DNA of 64,000 nucleotides from JAFDBW01 sp963723355 (GTDB lineage: Bacteria; Desulfobacterota; Desulfuromonadia; Desulfuromonadales; BM103). The stretch covers positions 60,017 to 124,016 of the forward strand of contig CAVRQQ010000016.1 in the NCBI GenBank assembly GCA_963723355.1, given 5' to 3'. The notes below the pieces were generated by a model. It was not told the origin of the DNA. It did no database searches and worked only from the letters and a program-made list of their open reading frames with translations. The position numbers were made by a program, and so were the translations under genes. How positions within the stretch are numbered: the first letter of the stretch is position 1; the number at the start of each line of letters is the position of its first letter. Of this stretch, positions 1 through 9,275 are shown one piece after another.

Positions 1-22
1 CCTTTTACTTTTAACTTTTCAC
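1..22. repeat. Arm of a short-word repeat before argD
   Basis: The first 22 bases are three variants of one short word (TTTTAC, TTTTAAC, TTTTCAC). This resembles one arm of the word-type palindromes in the later gaps of this operon. The partner arm would lie left of the window, so the call rests on style alone. Confidence 0.4.
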
Positions 23-39
23 CAATAACGGCAAAGCCA

Positions 40-1255
40 ATGAGTCTCACACAAAACTGGATCGAAAGAGCCGACCAGAGCGTCATGAAAACCTATGGTC
101 GTTACCCGATCGTCGCCGACCGCGGCGAAGGCTGCCGCCTGTGGGATGTGGATGGCAAGGTCTATCTCGACTTCCTCGCCGGAGTGGCTGTCAACAATCT
201 CGGCCACTGTCACCCTAAGGTGGTGGCCGCTCTGCAGGAGCAGGCCGGTCGCCTGCTGCATTGCTCGAACTTTTACCACATCCCCCAGCAGGTGGAATTG
301 GCCGAATGGCTTTGCCGGAATTCCTTTGCCGAGCGGGTCTTCTTCTGCAACTCGGGCGCCGAAGCCAATGAAGCAGCGATGAAACTGGCGCGCAAGCAGA
401 GCCGGGAGAAGTACGGCGAAAACCGTTTCGAGATCATTACCGCGCTGGCGTCTTTCCACGGCCGCACCATTGGCGCAATCAGCGCCACCGGCCAGGAGAA
501 GGTCCGGACCGGCTTCGATCCGATGGTTCCCGGGATTCAGGTATGTCCCCTTCGCCGACACGGACGCTTTGCGCAAAGCGGTAACACCCCGGGTTTGCGC
601 CATCATGCTCGAACCGGTCCAGGGTGAGGGAGGGGTCAACGTACCGCCGACCGGCTATCTCAAGGCCGTACGGGAGATCTGCAATGAGAACCATCTACTG
701 CTGATCTACGATGAAGTCCAGGTCGGCTGTGGCCGGACCGGCAGCCTCTGGGCTTATCAACAGGAGGGTGTTGTTCCAGACATCATGACGCTGGCCAAGG
801 CCCTTGCCGGAGGGCCGCCAATCGGCGCCATGCTGACCACAGAGGACCTGGCCAGCCACCTTGGCCCGGGCACACACGGGTCCACCTTCGGTGGCAACCC
901 CCTGGTCTGTTCTGCCGCCCTCGCCGCCATGCGAACCATTGCCGACGATGGCGTGCTTGACAACTGCCGGACCACGGGCGCGTACCTGACGCAACAGCTT
1001 GTGCAGCTGCAGGCCAAATATGATTTCATCAAGGAAGTCCGCGGCCGCGGTCTGATCATCGGCATGGAGCTGGCAATCGAGGGTGGCGACCTGGTCAAAG
1101 CCGCCATGGAACGCGGGCTGCTGATCAATTGTACGGTCGGTAACGTTTTGCGTTTTGTCCCGCCACTGATTGTGACCAAAGATGAAGTTGATCAGGCGGT
1201 TGCCATTCTCGACGGCGTCCTGGCTGGCGTTGCTCCGGCCGGGGAGACCAAATAG
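40..1255 (+). pseudogene. argD: Acetylornithine aminotransferase ArgD, interrupted by one frameshift
   Basis: PLP-dependent class III aminotransferase that converts N-acetylglutamate semialdehyde to N-acetylornithine in arginine synthesis. The first frame (40 to about 534) carries the N-terminal half, including the CNSGAEANEAA cofactor-binding stretch and SFHGRT. The frame at 536-1255 carries YDEVQVGCGRTG, the Schiff-base lysine in TLAKALAGG, and the GSTFGGNP motif. The two join cleanly if one extra base around 531-535 (in CCCGGGATTC) is removed, giving about 405 residues, normal for the family. Everything else is conserved, so this is a very recent mutation or a base-calling error. argF follows 29 bases later. 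argB would be expected upstream but is outside the window. Confidence 0.9.
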
Positions 1256-1284
1256 ATTTTTCGATACTGTAAGGAGAGATAACC

Positions 1285-2193
1285 GTGAAGAAAGACTTTC
1301 TCTGCCTGAGTGACTGGAGTCTTGAAGAGCTGGAGAAGATCTTTGCCTTGGCCAAGGATCTGAAGGCCAAACAAAAAGCCGGGCAACAGCATCACCTTCT
1401 GGCAGGCAAGACTCTCGGTATGCTCTTTGAAAAGAGTTCGACCCGCACCCGGGTCTCCTTTGAAGTCGGCATGTATCAACTGGGCGGTCACGCCCTCTTC
1501 CTGGCTTCCGGGAACACTCAGATGGGCCGCGGTGAACCGATCAAGGATACCGCCCGCTGCATGGCCCGCTACGTCGACGGCGTCATGATTCGCACATACT
1601 CGCAGGATGCGGTCGAGGAGTTTGCCGTGGCCAGTGACGTCCCGGTGATCAATGGTCTGACCGACATGTTCCACCCCTGCCAGATCATGGCCGACCTGAT
1701 GACGGTTATCGAGCACAAGGGCAACTACCGCGACCTGGTTTACTGCTGGATCGGCGATGGCAACAACATGGCCAACAGCTGGATCAATGCTGCATCCGTG
1801 TTCGGCTTCGAACTGCGTGTGGCGACACCGGCAGGCTACGAACCCGATGCCATGGTCAAAGAGCGTGCTGCTGAAGCCGGAGCCAACATCATCTACACCA
1901 ACGACCCTGATCAGGCGGCCAGGGGCGCCGACGTCCTGAACACCGACGTCTGGGCCAGCATGGGCCAGGAGACCGAGCAGCAAGAGCGGAAAAAAGCTTT
2001 CACCGGCTACCAGATCAACATGGAACTGGTCGCACTGGCCAAGCCGGATTGTGTCGTCATGCACTGCCTGCCGGCCCATCGTGATGAAGAGATTACCGAC
2101 GAGGTCATGGAGAGCCGTCATTCCATCATCTTCGATGAAGCCGAAAATCGTCTGCATGTACAGAAAGCCATCATGGCGACGTTGATGAGTTAG
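1285..2193 (+). CDS. argF: Ornithine carbamoyltransferase ArgF
   Basis: Cytosolic enzyme that makes citrulline from ornithine and carbamoyl phosphate. The 302-residue length is typical. The carbamoyl-phosphate loop SSTRTR lies at residues 51-56, with the FHPCQ-type motif (DMFHPCQIMADL) in the middle and the ornithine-loop motif HCLPAHR near the C-terminus. An AAGGAGAG ribosome-binding site stands about 8 bases before the ATG. It follows argD directly and is probably cotranscribed with the rest of the arg/dap cluster. No damage is seen. Confidence 0.97.
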   Translation: MKKDFLCLSDWSLEELEKIFALAKDLKAKQKAGQQHHLLAGKTLGMLFEKSSTRTRVSFEVGMYQLGGHALFLASGNTQMGRGEPIKDTARCMARYVDGVMIRTYSQDAVEEFAVASDVPVINGLTDMFHPCQIMADLMTVIEHKGNYRDLVYCWIGDGNNMANSWINAASVFGFELRVATPAGYEPDAMVKERAAEAGANIIYTNDPDQAARGADVLNTDVWASMGQETEQQERKKAFTGYQINMELVALAKPDCVVMHCLPAHRDEEITDEVMESRHSIIFDEAENRLHVQKAIMATLMS

Positions 2194-2196
2194 AAC

Positions 2197-2228
2197 TCCG
2201 AGGCGCGAAGCGAGAAACGCGAAAAGGC
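2197..2228. repeat. Single-armed GCGAA-word repeat between argF and the RDD gene
   Basis: The gap after argF is filled by variants of one word (GGCGCGAAG, CGAGAAA, CGCGAAAA) running almost to the next start codon. It has the same composition as one arm of the palindrome at 3007-3073, but no complementary arm follows here. Confidence 0.55.
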
Positions 2229-2240
2229 TTTAGAAGAGTA

Positions 2241-3008
2241 ATGAACATCACATGTCCAGAATGTAATTTTTCCAAATCTGTTGACCCGGCCAAGCTTCCG
2301 GACCGTCCGATCAAGGTGAACTGTCCGAAATGCGCTGCGTCATTCAGCTTCGAAAAATCAACAAGAACAGGCAAGACGACCGGAACGACCCAGCCTGAAC
2401 AGGTCACCTGTCCGGCTTGCGGACTGGTCCAGGAAAAGGATGAGAACTGCAGTGGCTGCGGTGTCAACTATGCCAAATACCTTGCCCGACAGGCCGAGAA
2501 TGAACAGGCGTGGCAGGGTGCTGATAGATCAGATGGCAAGCTTGCAAAGCTGAACGGCATTGCAAATCATCACTCTCCGGAACTCCAGCCGAAAGCGGGC
2601 TTCTGGATCCGCGTGGTCGCCACGATACTCGATTCGTTCCTGCTGTGCATTGTGCAGTTTGTCCTCACCCTGATGATTTCGCTGCTGGTCGGCTTTATGG
2701 GCATCGCAGCCGGTGAAAACCCGGCAGTCAGCCTGGTTATCTGGCTTTTTGGTACGACGATAAGTCTCGGCTACGCAGTTTTCTTTACCGGCTACTGCGG
2801 TCAGACCCCGGGCAAGATGGCCTTGCGCATCAAGGTTGTACGAACGGACGGCAGCCAGCTCACTTATGGCCGTGCGGCAAAACGTGAAGTCCTTGGTAAA
2901 TTCGTCTCGAGCATCCTGCTGGGCATTGGCTACCTGATGGTCGCTTTCGATCAACAAAAACAGGGACTGCACGATAAAATTGCAGATACGTACGTAGTAA
3001 AACTCTGA
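2241..3008 (+). CDS. Zinc-ribbon and RDD-domain membrane protein
   Basis: 255 residues. The N-terminus has a CPECNF...CPKCAASF pair (MJ0042-type zinc ribbon, residues 4-34). A second CPACGL...CSGCGVNYAKYL ribbon lies around residues 54-77. The C-terminal half is an RDD domain with hydrophobic segments around residues 125-155, 165-190 and 225-245. It begins FWIRVVATILDSF, where the arginine and aspartate of the family name are seen. Function is unknown; RDD proteins are inner-membrane proteins sometimes linked to transport. Its place between argF and argG suggests cotranscription but does not by itself link it to arginine synthesis. Confidence 0.8.
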   Translation: MNITCPECNFSKSVDPAKLPDRPIKVNCPKCAASFSFEKSTRTGKTTGTTQPEQVTCPACGLVQEKDENCSGCGVNYAKYLARQAENEQAWQGADRSDGKLAKLNGIANHHSPELQPKAGFWIRVVATILDSFLLCIVQFVLTLMISLLVGFMGIAAGENPAVSLVIWLFGTTISLGYAVFFTGYCGQTPGKMALRIKVVRTDGSQLTYGRAAKREVLGKFVSSILLGIGYLMVAFDQQKQGLHDKIADTYVVKL

Positions 3009-3073
3009 GGTGAGAGACGGGAAGCGGGAAAGGCGAAGATTTTTCGCCCCTCGCATCTCGCACCTCGCGCTTC
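3007..3073. repeat. Two-armed short-word palindrome before argG
   Basis: Left arm: purine-rich words (GAGGTGAGAGACGGGAAGCG and onward). A five-T loop follows, then a right arm of TCGCATC, TCGCACC, TCGCGC words. The reverse complement of the right arm aligns to the left arm with substitutions and small gaps. It ends about 28 bases before the argG ATG. It could fold into a strong mRNA hairpin inside the operon. Confidence 0.75.
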
Positions 3074-3101
3074 ATATATAAACTTAAGGAGATCCTCTCA
3101 A

Positions 3102-4322
3102 ATGAGTAAAAAAGGAACCGTCAAAAAAGCTGTGCTCGCCTATTCCGGCGGGCTTGATACATCGATCATTCTCAAGTGGCTGATCGAGGAATATGATTGT
3201 GAAGTGGTCGCCTATTCAGCCGACCTCGGCCAGGGTGAAGAACTCGATGGCATCCCCGAAAAAGCCAAGAACACCGGTGCCAGCGCGTGCCACATCCTCG
3301 ACTTGCGCGAGGAGTTCGTCCGTGACTTCGTTTTCCCGATGTTCCGCGCCAACGCTATTTATGAGGGTCGTTATTTCCTCGGCACTTCGATTGCCCGGCC
3401 GTTGATTGCCAAGGCCCAGATGGATGTGGTCAAACTGGAAGGAGCCGACGCGGTCTCCCACGGCGCAACCGGCAAAGGCAATGACCAGGTACGCTTCGAA
3501 CTCGCTTATTACCACTTCGACCCTTCGGTCACGGTCATCGCCCCCTGGCGTGAGTGGAGCCTGAACAGCCGAACCGCACTGGAAGAGTATGCCAGGAAAC
3601 ATGGCATCCCGGTGCCAACCAGCAAGAAATTCCCCTGGAGCTCGGATCGCAACCTCCTGCACATCTCCTTTGAAGGTGATGTATTGGAAAACCCGTGGGC
3701 CGAAGCCCCGGAAGAGATGTACGTACTCACGGTGCGACCGGAAGATGCCCCGGACCAACCGGAATACGTTGAGGTCGAATTCGAGATGGGCAACGCCGTG
3801 GCGGTCAACGGCGAACGGCTCTCGCCGGCCAATCTTCTGGCCAAGCTCAATGAACTGGGCGGTAAACATGGCATAGGTCGTGTCGACCTGATGGAAAACC
3901 GCTTCGTCGGCATGAAGAGCCGCGGTGTCTATGAAACTCCGGGGGGCACGATCCTCGAGGAAGCACACCGTGCCGTCGAATCGATTACCATGGACCGCGA
4001 GGTGATGCACCTGCGGGACTCCCTGGTGCCGCGCTACGCCAGCATGATTTACAACGGCTTCTGGTTCGCGCCCGAACGCCTTGCCCTGCAGGCGCTGATT
4101 GACCATACCCAGCAAACCGTCAACGGCAAAGCCCGGGTCAAGCTTTACAAGGGGCACTGCCGCGTGGTCGGTCGTGATTCGAGCACCGACAGCCTGTTCA
4201 ATGTTGACTTCGCCACCTTCGAGGCTGACGAAGTTTACAACCAGGCCGACGCCGAAGGGTTCATCAAGCTCAACGCCCTGCGGTTGAGGATTGCTGCGCT
4301 GCAGAGGGAAGCGAAAAAATAA
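3102..4322 (+). CDS. argG: Argininosuccinate synthase ArgG
   Basis: ATP-dependent ligase that joins citrulline and aspartate; cytosolic. 406 residues, the usual size. The N-terminal P-loop-like AYSGGLDTSIIL motif (residues 13-24) binds ATP. VSHGATGKGNDQVRFEL and the PWREWSLNSR region are also conserved. An AAGGAGAT ribosome-binding site precedes the ATG. Its TAA overlaps the first base of a longer open frame that continues into the Nudix gene, whose likely start is 81 bases further on. Intact. Confidence 0.97.
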   Translation: MSKKGTVKKAVLAYSGGLDTSIILKWLIEEYDCEVVAYSADLGQGEELDGIPEKAKNTGASACHILDLREEFVRDFVFPMFRANAIYEGRYFLGTSIARPLIAKAQMDVVKLEGADAVSHGATGKGNDQVRFELAYYHFDPSVTVIAPWREWSLNSRTALEEYARKHGIPVPTSKKFPWSSDRNLLHISFEGDVLENPWAEAPEEMYVLTVRPEDAPDQPEYVEVEFEMGNAVAVNGERLSPANLLAKLNELGGKHGIGRVDLMENRFVGMKSRGVYETPGGTILEEAHRAVESITMDREVMHLRDSLVPRYASMIYNGFWFAPERLALQALIDHTQQTVNGKARVKLYKGHCRVVGRDSSTDSLFNVDFATFEADEVYNQADAEGFIKLNALRLRIAALQREAKK

Positions 4323-4329
4323 TGGTACA

Positions 4330-4396
4330 GGAACGAGGCGCGAGGCGAGAGGAAAGATTTTCTTCCACGTACCCCGTGCCACGTGCCCCGTCCCGG
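4330..4396. repeat. Short-word palindrome between argG and the Nudix gene
   Basis: Left words GAGGCGCGAGGCGAGAGG; centre AAAGATTTTCTT, which is self-complementary; right words CACGTACCCCGTGCCACGTG and onward. The arms pair only partly but have the same word-repeat style as the elements at 3007, 7525 and 10159. It ends 6 bases before the inferred start codon of the Nudix gene. Confidence 0.65.
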
Positions 4397-4402
4397 ATTA
4401 AT

Positions 4403-4894
4403 ATGGACTTTAAAAAACAATCGATCAAAACCTCGGTCGTTGCCTGCATCATCGATGACCAGCAGCGCGTCCTGTTAACCCGACGTTGCATAGAACCTTT
4501 TTGTGGTCAGTGGGTGATGCCCGGAGGCAAGATTGACCATGGCGAGCGACTGCTCGAAGCGGTGCATCGTGAGGTTCGTGAAGAGGTTGGCCTGGAAATT
4601 CTCGTCGATGGCCTGCTCGATGTCTATGAGCATGTCGGGGTCGGCGCGGCAGAAGATCATTACGTGATTCTTTATTACCGCGCCCACCCGCTCAGCGGAA
4701 CTCTTGAACACAACCCCGGAGAAGTGACCGAAGCGGCCTGGGTAGCCGGCGAGGATTTGCATCGCTATGACATGACTCCCGGAACCCGGCACATCCTCGC
4801 CCAGGTCTTGCCGGGCCAGGTGAATGACCCCGGCGAACCGGAAGATGAATTGTCGAATCGGCTACAGGTGGGCGGTGACGCCCCGGAATCTTGA
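4403..4894 (+). CDS. Nudix hydrolase
   Basis: 163 residues from the ATG at 4403. The open frame extends 81 bases further upstream, but that part is palindromic repeat and gives arginine-rich nonsense. The Nudix box is complete: G42, E48, then R56-E57-V58-R59-E60-E61-V62-G63-L64, fitting Gx5Ex7REUXEEXGU. The N-terminal SVVACIID strand and the WVMPGGK turn resemble ADP-ribose or (d)NTP pyrophosphatases of the MutT group. The exact substrate cannot be read from sequence. It sits in the arg operon, 9 bases before the next gene. Confidence 0.88.
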   Translation: MDFKKQSIKTSVVACIIDDQQRVLLTRRCIEPFCGQWVMPGGKIDHGERLLEAVHREVREEVGLEILVDGLLDVYEHVGVGAAEDHYVILYYRAHPLSGTLEHNPGEVTEAAWVAGEDLHRYDMTPGTRHILAQVLPGQVNDPGEPEDELSNRLQVGGDAPES

Positions 4895-4903
4895 GAAAAA
4901 GCC

Positions 4904-6118
4904 ATGTTTCAGATTGTAGAAAAACCTGTCAATCTCGAATTCCCGCGAGGCCACCACCTGCATGCTCTGGTCTGCCAAATCGGCAACCATCTTCAGAAGC
5001 AGGATTATATCTGTGTGATCAGCGACCCGGAGGAGCAATGGCAGCAGCTCTGTTCGATTTTCGAGCTGGTCGCCGATAATGGCAGCAACCTCAGCCGGCT
5101 GCATTTCCTGGTGCTCCCGGAAGGCACCGTGCCCTATGCTCGCTTCGACGACCTGCTGACCCTGATCGATCGCCACCGTAAAGCCAACTCTGTGACCATA
5201 TTCGGCATCGAGCATATCGACCTGGCCACCTACCGGGATCTGCTTGAACGCTATGCGGATGACAATAGTGAAGCCTTGGAGTGTGTCCGCGAGGATTTTG
5301 CTGCCGCCGACATTGCCGGGGTCCCGGTTAACTGCTGCGTCACAGCGGTCAAGGAGTCAGACGATCGATTGCGGGTCTTTATCCAGGCCAAGAGCCATCC
5401 GTTTTTCGGTGAGGAAACTATCGATCTGGGCCATGATCTCTATCGTGGCAAGGTCTTCCCGCTGCTGCGTTGCACCCCCAACGGCTTTAACTTCATGACC
5501 ATGATCTGTCTCGACTACATCTACCGCGATCTCTACCAGTCGAACATCAGCGTCCTGATCGATAAAGCCAACGAGCTGTTTTACCAGACCCGTCAACGTC
5601 TCGACCTGCTCTGCGTGCTGGAGTGTAATCCAAAGCCCGAACACAAGGCATTCCGTGACGTGGTCAACGGTTTTTACGGCGAGTACCTCGCCTACACCCC
5701 GGGTGTGCGCGACACCATCACGGTTTTCTGCAACAGTTCCGAACAGACCACCGGCTTCGGCAAGAACCCGGACTGCAGTTTCGGTCGTTCTATGGTCATC
5801 ATGCACCAGAGTCACAAAATAGCTCCGGCAGAAACCCCCGAATACGTCAGCGATAATTTCGACGGTCTGCCGGTCTGTCGTATGCGTTTCGGCACAGCGA
5901 GCCGGCTCTATTACTTCAACCTGCCGCTGTTCCACGAACTCGACCCACGCACCACCCGCTTCCCGATGAAGATTCATTCCATCTACAAGCCAACAACTGG
6001 CGGTTGGGAACGCTGCGGCGACCTTGACCAGACACAGACTGACAGCCACCATGACTATGTCGCGGCGCGCAAGATCGACGCCGCAGATTCTGCAGAGAGG
6101 AAGACAGACCAATCATGA
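4904..6118 (+). CDS. Carbon-nitrogen-hydrolase-like protein of unknown substrate
   Basis: 404 residues. I do not recognise the family by name, but the layout fits the nitrilase fold. A glutamate sits after a beta strand in FLVLPEGTVP (E73), a lysine in IQAKSHPFFG (K163), and a cysteine in TMICLDYIYRD (C202). That is a Glu-Lys-Cys triad in the usual order, with wider spacing than in classic nitrilases. NSVTIFGIEHI (residues 96-105) matches the strand that follows the glutamate helix. It has no signal peptide and is probably cytosolic. Its stop codon overlaps the argH start (ATGA), implying translational coupling. Confidence 0.6.
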   Translation: MFQIVEKPVNLEFPRGHHLHALVCQIGNHLQKQDYICVISDPEEQWQQLCSIFELVADNGSNLSRLHFLVLPEGTVPYARFDDLLTLIDRHRKANSVTIFGIEHIDLATYRDLLERYADDNSEALECVREDFAAADIAGVPVNCCVTAVKESDDRLRVFIQAKSHPFFGEETIDLGHDLYRGKVFPLLRCTPNGFNFMTMICLDYIYRDLYQSNISVLIDKANELFYQTRQRLDLLCVLECNPKPEHKAFRDVVNGFYGEYLAYTPGVRDTITVFCNSSEQTTGFGKNPDCSFGRSMVIMHQSHKIAPAETPEYVSDNFDGLPVCRMRFGTASRLYYFNLPLFHELDPRTTRFPMKIHSIYKPTTGGWERCGDLDQTQTDSHHDYVAARKIDAADSAERKTDQS

Positions 6119-7503
6119 GCGAAAAACTCTGGGCCGGACGATTTACCCAACCGACCGATGCATTCGTCGAAGAATTTACCGCTTCAATCAACTTTGACCG
6201 GCGCATGTACCGTTACGATATCCTCGGTTCGGTCACCCACGCCAGGATGTTGGCCCGGCAGGGGATCATCTCCGAAGACGAGGCGGAAACAATCGTTCAG
6301 GGGCTCGAAGGAATCCTTGCGGAAATCGAGGCGGGAGACTTTGAATTTACGGTTGCCCGCGAAGACATTCACATGAACATCGAAGCCCGGCTGATCGAGA
6401 AGATTGGCGCGGTCGGCGGCAAACTGCACACTGCGCGGTCCCGCAATGACCAGGTGGCGCTCGATGTTCGTCTTTACCTGCGCGACGAAATCGACGCGAT
6501 CGCACAGGCCCTGGGCACATTACAGGCGGCTCTGCTCGACCAGGCCGAAAAAAACCTTGATGTCATCATGCCTGGTTACACCCATTTGCAGACCGCCCAG
6601 CCGGTTCTGTTTGCCCATCATCTGCTGGCTTATTTTGAAATGCTGGCCCGCGACACCGGACGGCTGCATGATCTGCGCAGTCGCCTCAACTTCCTGCCGC
6701 TCGGTGCCGGCGCGCTGGCAGGCACAACCTTTGCCATCGATCGCGAATGGGTCGCCGAACAACTCGGTTTTGCCGGCGTCACACGCAACAGCCTGGACAC
6801 TGTATCCGACCGTGATTTCGCCCTCGAGTTCTGCAGCTTTGCCTCGATCCTGATGATGCACCTGTCACGCCTCTCCGAGGAGCTGATCCTCTGGTCGAGC
6901 GCCGACTTTGCCTTTATCGAACTCTCGGATGCCTTCTGCACCGGCAGTTCAATCATGCCGCAGAAGAAGAACCCGGACGTTCCGGAACTGGTGCGGGGGA
7001 AAACCGGCAGGACCTACGGCAACCTGATCAGCCTCCTGACGCTGATGAAGTCGCTGCCGCTGGCCTACAACAAGGATATGCAGGAGGACAAGGAGCCGCT
7101 TTTCGATACGATCGACACGGTACGCGGCTCCCTCAAGGTGTTTGCCGGAATGATCGCAGAAATGCGAGTCAATCCGGAGCAGATGCGCATCGCCGCAGGG
7201 CGCGGCTTCTCCACCGCGACCGACATCGCCGACTACCTGGTGCGCAAGGGGCTGCCGTTCCGCAACGCCCACGAAGTGGTCGGCAAGACGGTCCGGTTCT
7301 GTGTTGAGAACGAAAAGGCTATCCCGGAGCTGACCCTTGAGGAATTCCGCCAGTTCTCTGCTGACATCGATGGCGACATCTTCGACTATGTCACCCTTGA
7401 GGCCTCGGTAAACGCCCGCAAGGCGACCGGTGGCACAGCCCGCGAAGCCGTCGAAAAGGAAATTATCCTGGCCCGCCAGGCCCTGAAAGAAAGCTCACCA
7501 TGA
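6115..7503 (+). CDS. argH: Argininosuccinate lyase ArgH
   Basis: Splits argininosuccinate to arginine and fumarate, the last arginine step. 462 residues, typical. The N-terminus KLWAGRFTQPTDAFVEEFT, the TARSRNDQV motif, and the fumarase-superfamily signature GSSIMPQKKNPD (catalytic serine loop) are all present. Start and stop overlap the neighbouring genes by 4 bases on each side, so the three genes are translationally coupled. Confidence 0.97.
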   Translation: MSEKLWAGRFTQPTDAFVEEFTASINFDRRMYRYDILGSVTHARMLARQGIISEDEAETIVQGLEGILAEIEAGDFEFTVAREDIHMNIEARLIEKIGAVGGKLHTARSRNDQVALDVRLYLRDEIDAIAQALGTLQAALLDQAEKNLDVIMPGYTHLQTAQPVLFAHHLLAYFEMLARDTGRLHDLRSRLNFLPLGAGALAGTTFAIDREWVAEQLGFAGVTRNSLDTVSDRDFALEFCSFASILMMHLSRLSEELILWSSADFAFIELSDAFCTGSSIMPQKKNPDVPELVRGKTGRTYGNLISLLTLMKSLPLAYNKDMQEDKEPLFDTIDTVRGSLKVFAGMIAEMRVNPEQMRIAAGRGFSTATDIADYLVRKGLPFRNAHEVVGKTVRFCVENEKAIPELTLEEFRQFSADIDGDIFDYVTLEASVNARKATGGTAREAVEKEIILARQALKESSP

Positions 7504-8291
7504 TGATTTCAGATCTTGCAAAGTTTTCCGCGCTTCGCGCTTCGCGCCTTGCGCTTCTCATGATTATCAGCCTGGCCCTGATAATGATGACCGGCTGCGG
7601 CAAAAAAGGTCCGGTCCGGCCGAAGCTCGACACGGTTCCGGAACCACCTCAGGAAGTCACCGTGCAACAACAGGGCATGCTGTTCGTCCTCGGCTGGACA
7701 ATCCCCGAGAGACACCAGGACGGCACCAAGGTAGAAGACCTGACCGGGTTCCGGATCAAGCGTCTGACCTACGACGCTGCGCAAGGCTGCCCCACGTGCC
7801 GTGATCCGCAGACCGAAGTGGCAGAGATCGAGCTGAAATACCCCGAGCCGGCACAACGCATCGGCAAACGCCTCTACTGGCGCGACCTCGATATCCGCAC
7901 CGGCACAGGATACCGCTACGCGATCGTGCCATTGACCATCGGCGGCCATGAAACTCCGGCGACGATGGTCCATCTTGTTGCGGTGCAGCCACCGCCCGGA
8001 CCGACCAACCTCATTGCCGAAGCCGGCGATGCCCGGGTCTCACTGCAATGGGACGCCCCCGAACTGCCGGACGACATGGAGCTGATTGGCTACAATCTCT
8101 ATCGCCGTCACGCCAAACGTGCGTTTCCGATCATTCCCGTCAACAAGGAACCATTGCAGGAGACTCAACTACTTGACCGCGGTCTCGACAATGGCAAGGC
8201 TTACGAGTACCGTGTCAGCGCACTGGTCAAGACTGGTGATCAGGTGCTCGAGAGCATGGCGAGCCCCGGGGCTTTGATCACCCCGCAGTAG
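7500..8291 (+). CDS. Lipoprotein with fibronectin type III-like domains
   Basis: 263 residues. A hydrophobic segment ends in a lipobox (IMMTGC, cysteine at residue 33), followed by GKKGPVRPKLD, so it is exported and lipid-anchored. Two beta-sandwich regions follow, about residues 55-155 and 160-262; the second (PPPGPTNLIAEAGDARVSL...YNLYRR) is a clear fibronectin type III pattern. The start overlaps the argH stop. The n-region (residues 7-19) is encoded by the short-word repeat at 7525-7560, so an alternative start is the ATG at 7560. Its role is unknown. Confidence 0.75.
   Translation: MMISDLAKFSALRASRLALLMIISLALIMMTGCGKKGPVRPKLDTVPEPPQEVTVQQQGMLFVLGWTIPERHQDGTKVEDLTGFRIKRLTYDAAQGCPTCRDPQTEVAEIELKYPEPAQRIGKRLYWRDLDIRTGTGYRYAIVPLTIGGHETPATMVHLVAVQPPPGPTNLIAEAGDARVSLQWDAPELPDDMELIGYNLYRRHAKRAFPIIPVNKEPLQETQLLDRGLDNGKAYEYRVSALVKTGDQVLESMASPGALITPQ
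7525..7560. repeat. CGCGCTTCG-word repeat inside the start of the lipoprotein gene
   Basis: Four tandem variants of one word (CGCGCTTCG, CGCTTCG, CGCCTTG, CGCTTCTC) lie within the signal-peptide codons. Composition matches the right arm of the 3007-3073 palindrome (the complement of the GCGAAG words at 2197). No matching left arm is present. Confidence 0.6.
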
Positions 8292-8394
8292 AGTCGGTGA
8301 TAGGCTCTTTACATGAGACTTGGGCTATGTTAGGTACTTTCTTTACGAACACAAACCAGAGGTAATTCTCTGATATTCAGGCAAGGAGAGCATC

Positions 8395-9269
8395 ATGTTC
8401 AGTGGATCCATGGTCGCCATCGTCACCCCGTTTGACAACCAGGGGAAGTTCGCCGAGGAGACCTATCGCCAGTTGATTGATTTCCAGATCGAAAACGGCA
8501 CCGACGTGATCGTCCCCTGCGGAACGACCGGAGAGTCGGCAACCCTGGATTTTGACGAGCACGAATACGTCATCAAGGTCTGCATCGACCAGGTCAACAA
8601 GCGGGTGCCGGTGATCGCCGGGACCGGCGCCAACAATACCGCTGAGGCGATTCACCTGTCGAAAAACGCCAAGGCCATGGGTGCCGACGGACTGCTGCTG
8701 GTTTGCCCCTACTACAACAAACCCTCCCAGGAGGGAATCTACCAGCATTACAAGACGCTGGCCACAGAGGTCGCACTCCCCCAGGTGCTCTACAATGTGC
8801 CGGGGCGCACCGGAGTCAACATGACGGCGGATACCACCGTCCGCCTGGCCGAATTCGACAACATCGTCGCCATCAAGGAGGCCTCCGGCGAGCCTGACCC
8901 AGGTCAGTGAAATTCTGGCCAGGGCCGGCGACAAGATCGATGTCATCTCCGGTGACGACTTCCTGACCTTCCCGATGATGTGCTGCGGTGCCAAAGGGGT
9001 TATCTCGGTCTCCGCAAACGCCATCCCCAAGCTGGTCAAGGAGATGGTCGAAGCGGTGTTGAACGCGATTACATGATGGCTCGCAGGCGCACCTGGAGCT
9101 CCTCGAATTCCACACCGCCATGTTCATCGAATCGAACCCGGTCCCGGTCAAGACCACCCTGGAGCTGATGGGCAAGATGCAGGCGAAGGTCCGCCTGCCT
9201 CTGGTCGGCATGGCTGACGATACGCTGGAGAAGTTGAAAGTGGTCCTGAGGAAGTACGAACTGATTTAA
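8395..9269 (+). pseudogene. dapA: 4-hydroxy-tetrahydrodipicolinate synthase DapA, with three frameshifts
   Basis: First enzyme of the lysine/diaminopimelate branch; condenses pyruvate with aspartate semialdehyde. The frame from 8395 shows GTTGESATL, the YNVPGRTGVN loop and the Schiff-base lysine in IKEASG, then shifts. An extra G near 8890, a missing G near 9065 and a missing base near 9083 must be corrected to read on to the stop at 9267-9269. The corrected protein is about 291 residues, normal. Codons on both sides of each break remain family-like, so base-calling error is at least as likely as decay. AAGGAGAG precedes the ATG. Confidence 0.9.
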
Positions 9270-9275
9270 TTTCTG

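Noticed and set aside
1192..2157. Long minus-strand frame opposite argF
   Set aside because: argF on the plus strand has complete motifs; the minus frame has no recognisable domain.
3216..4382. A 388-codon minus-strand frame opposite argG
   Set aside because: Mirror of a highly biased gene; no ribosome-binding site or motif.
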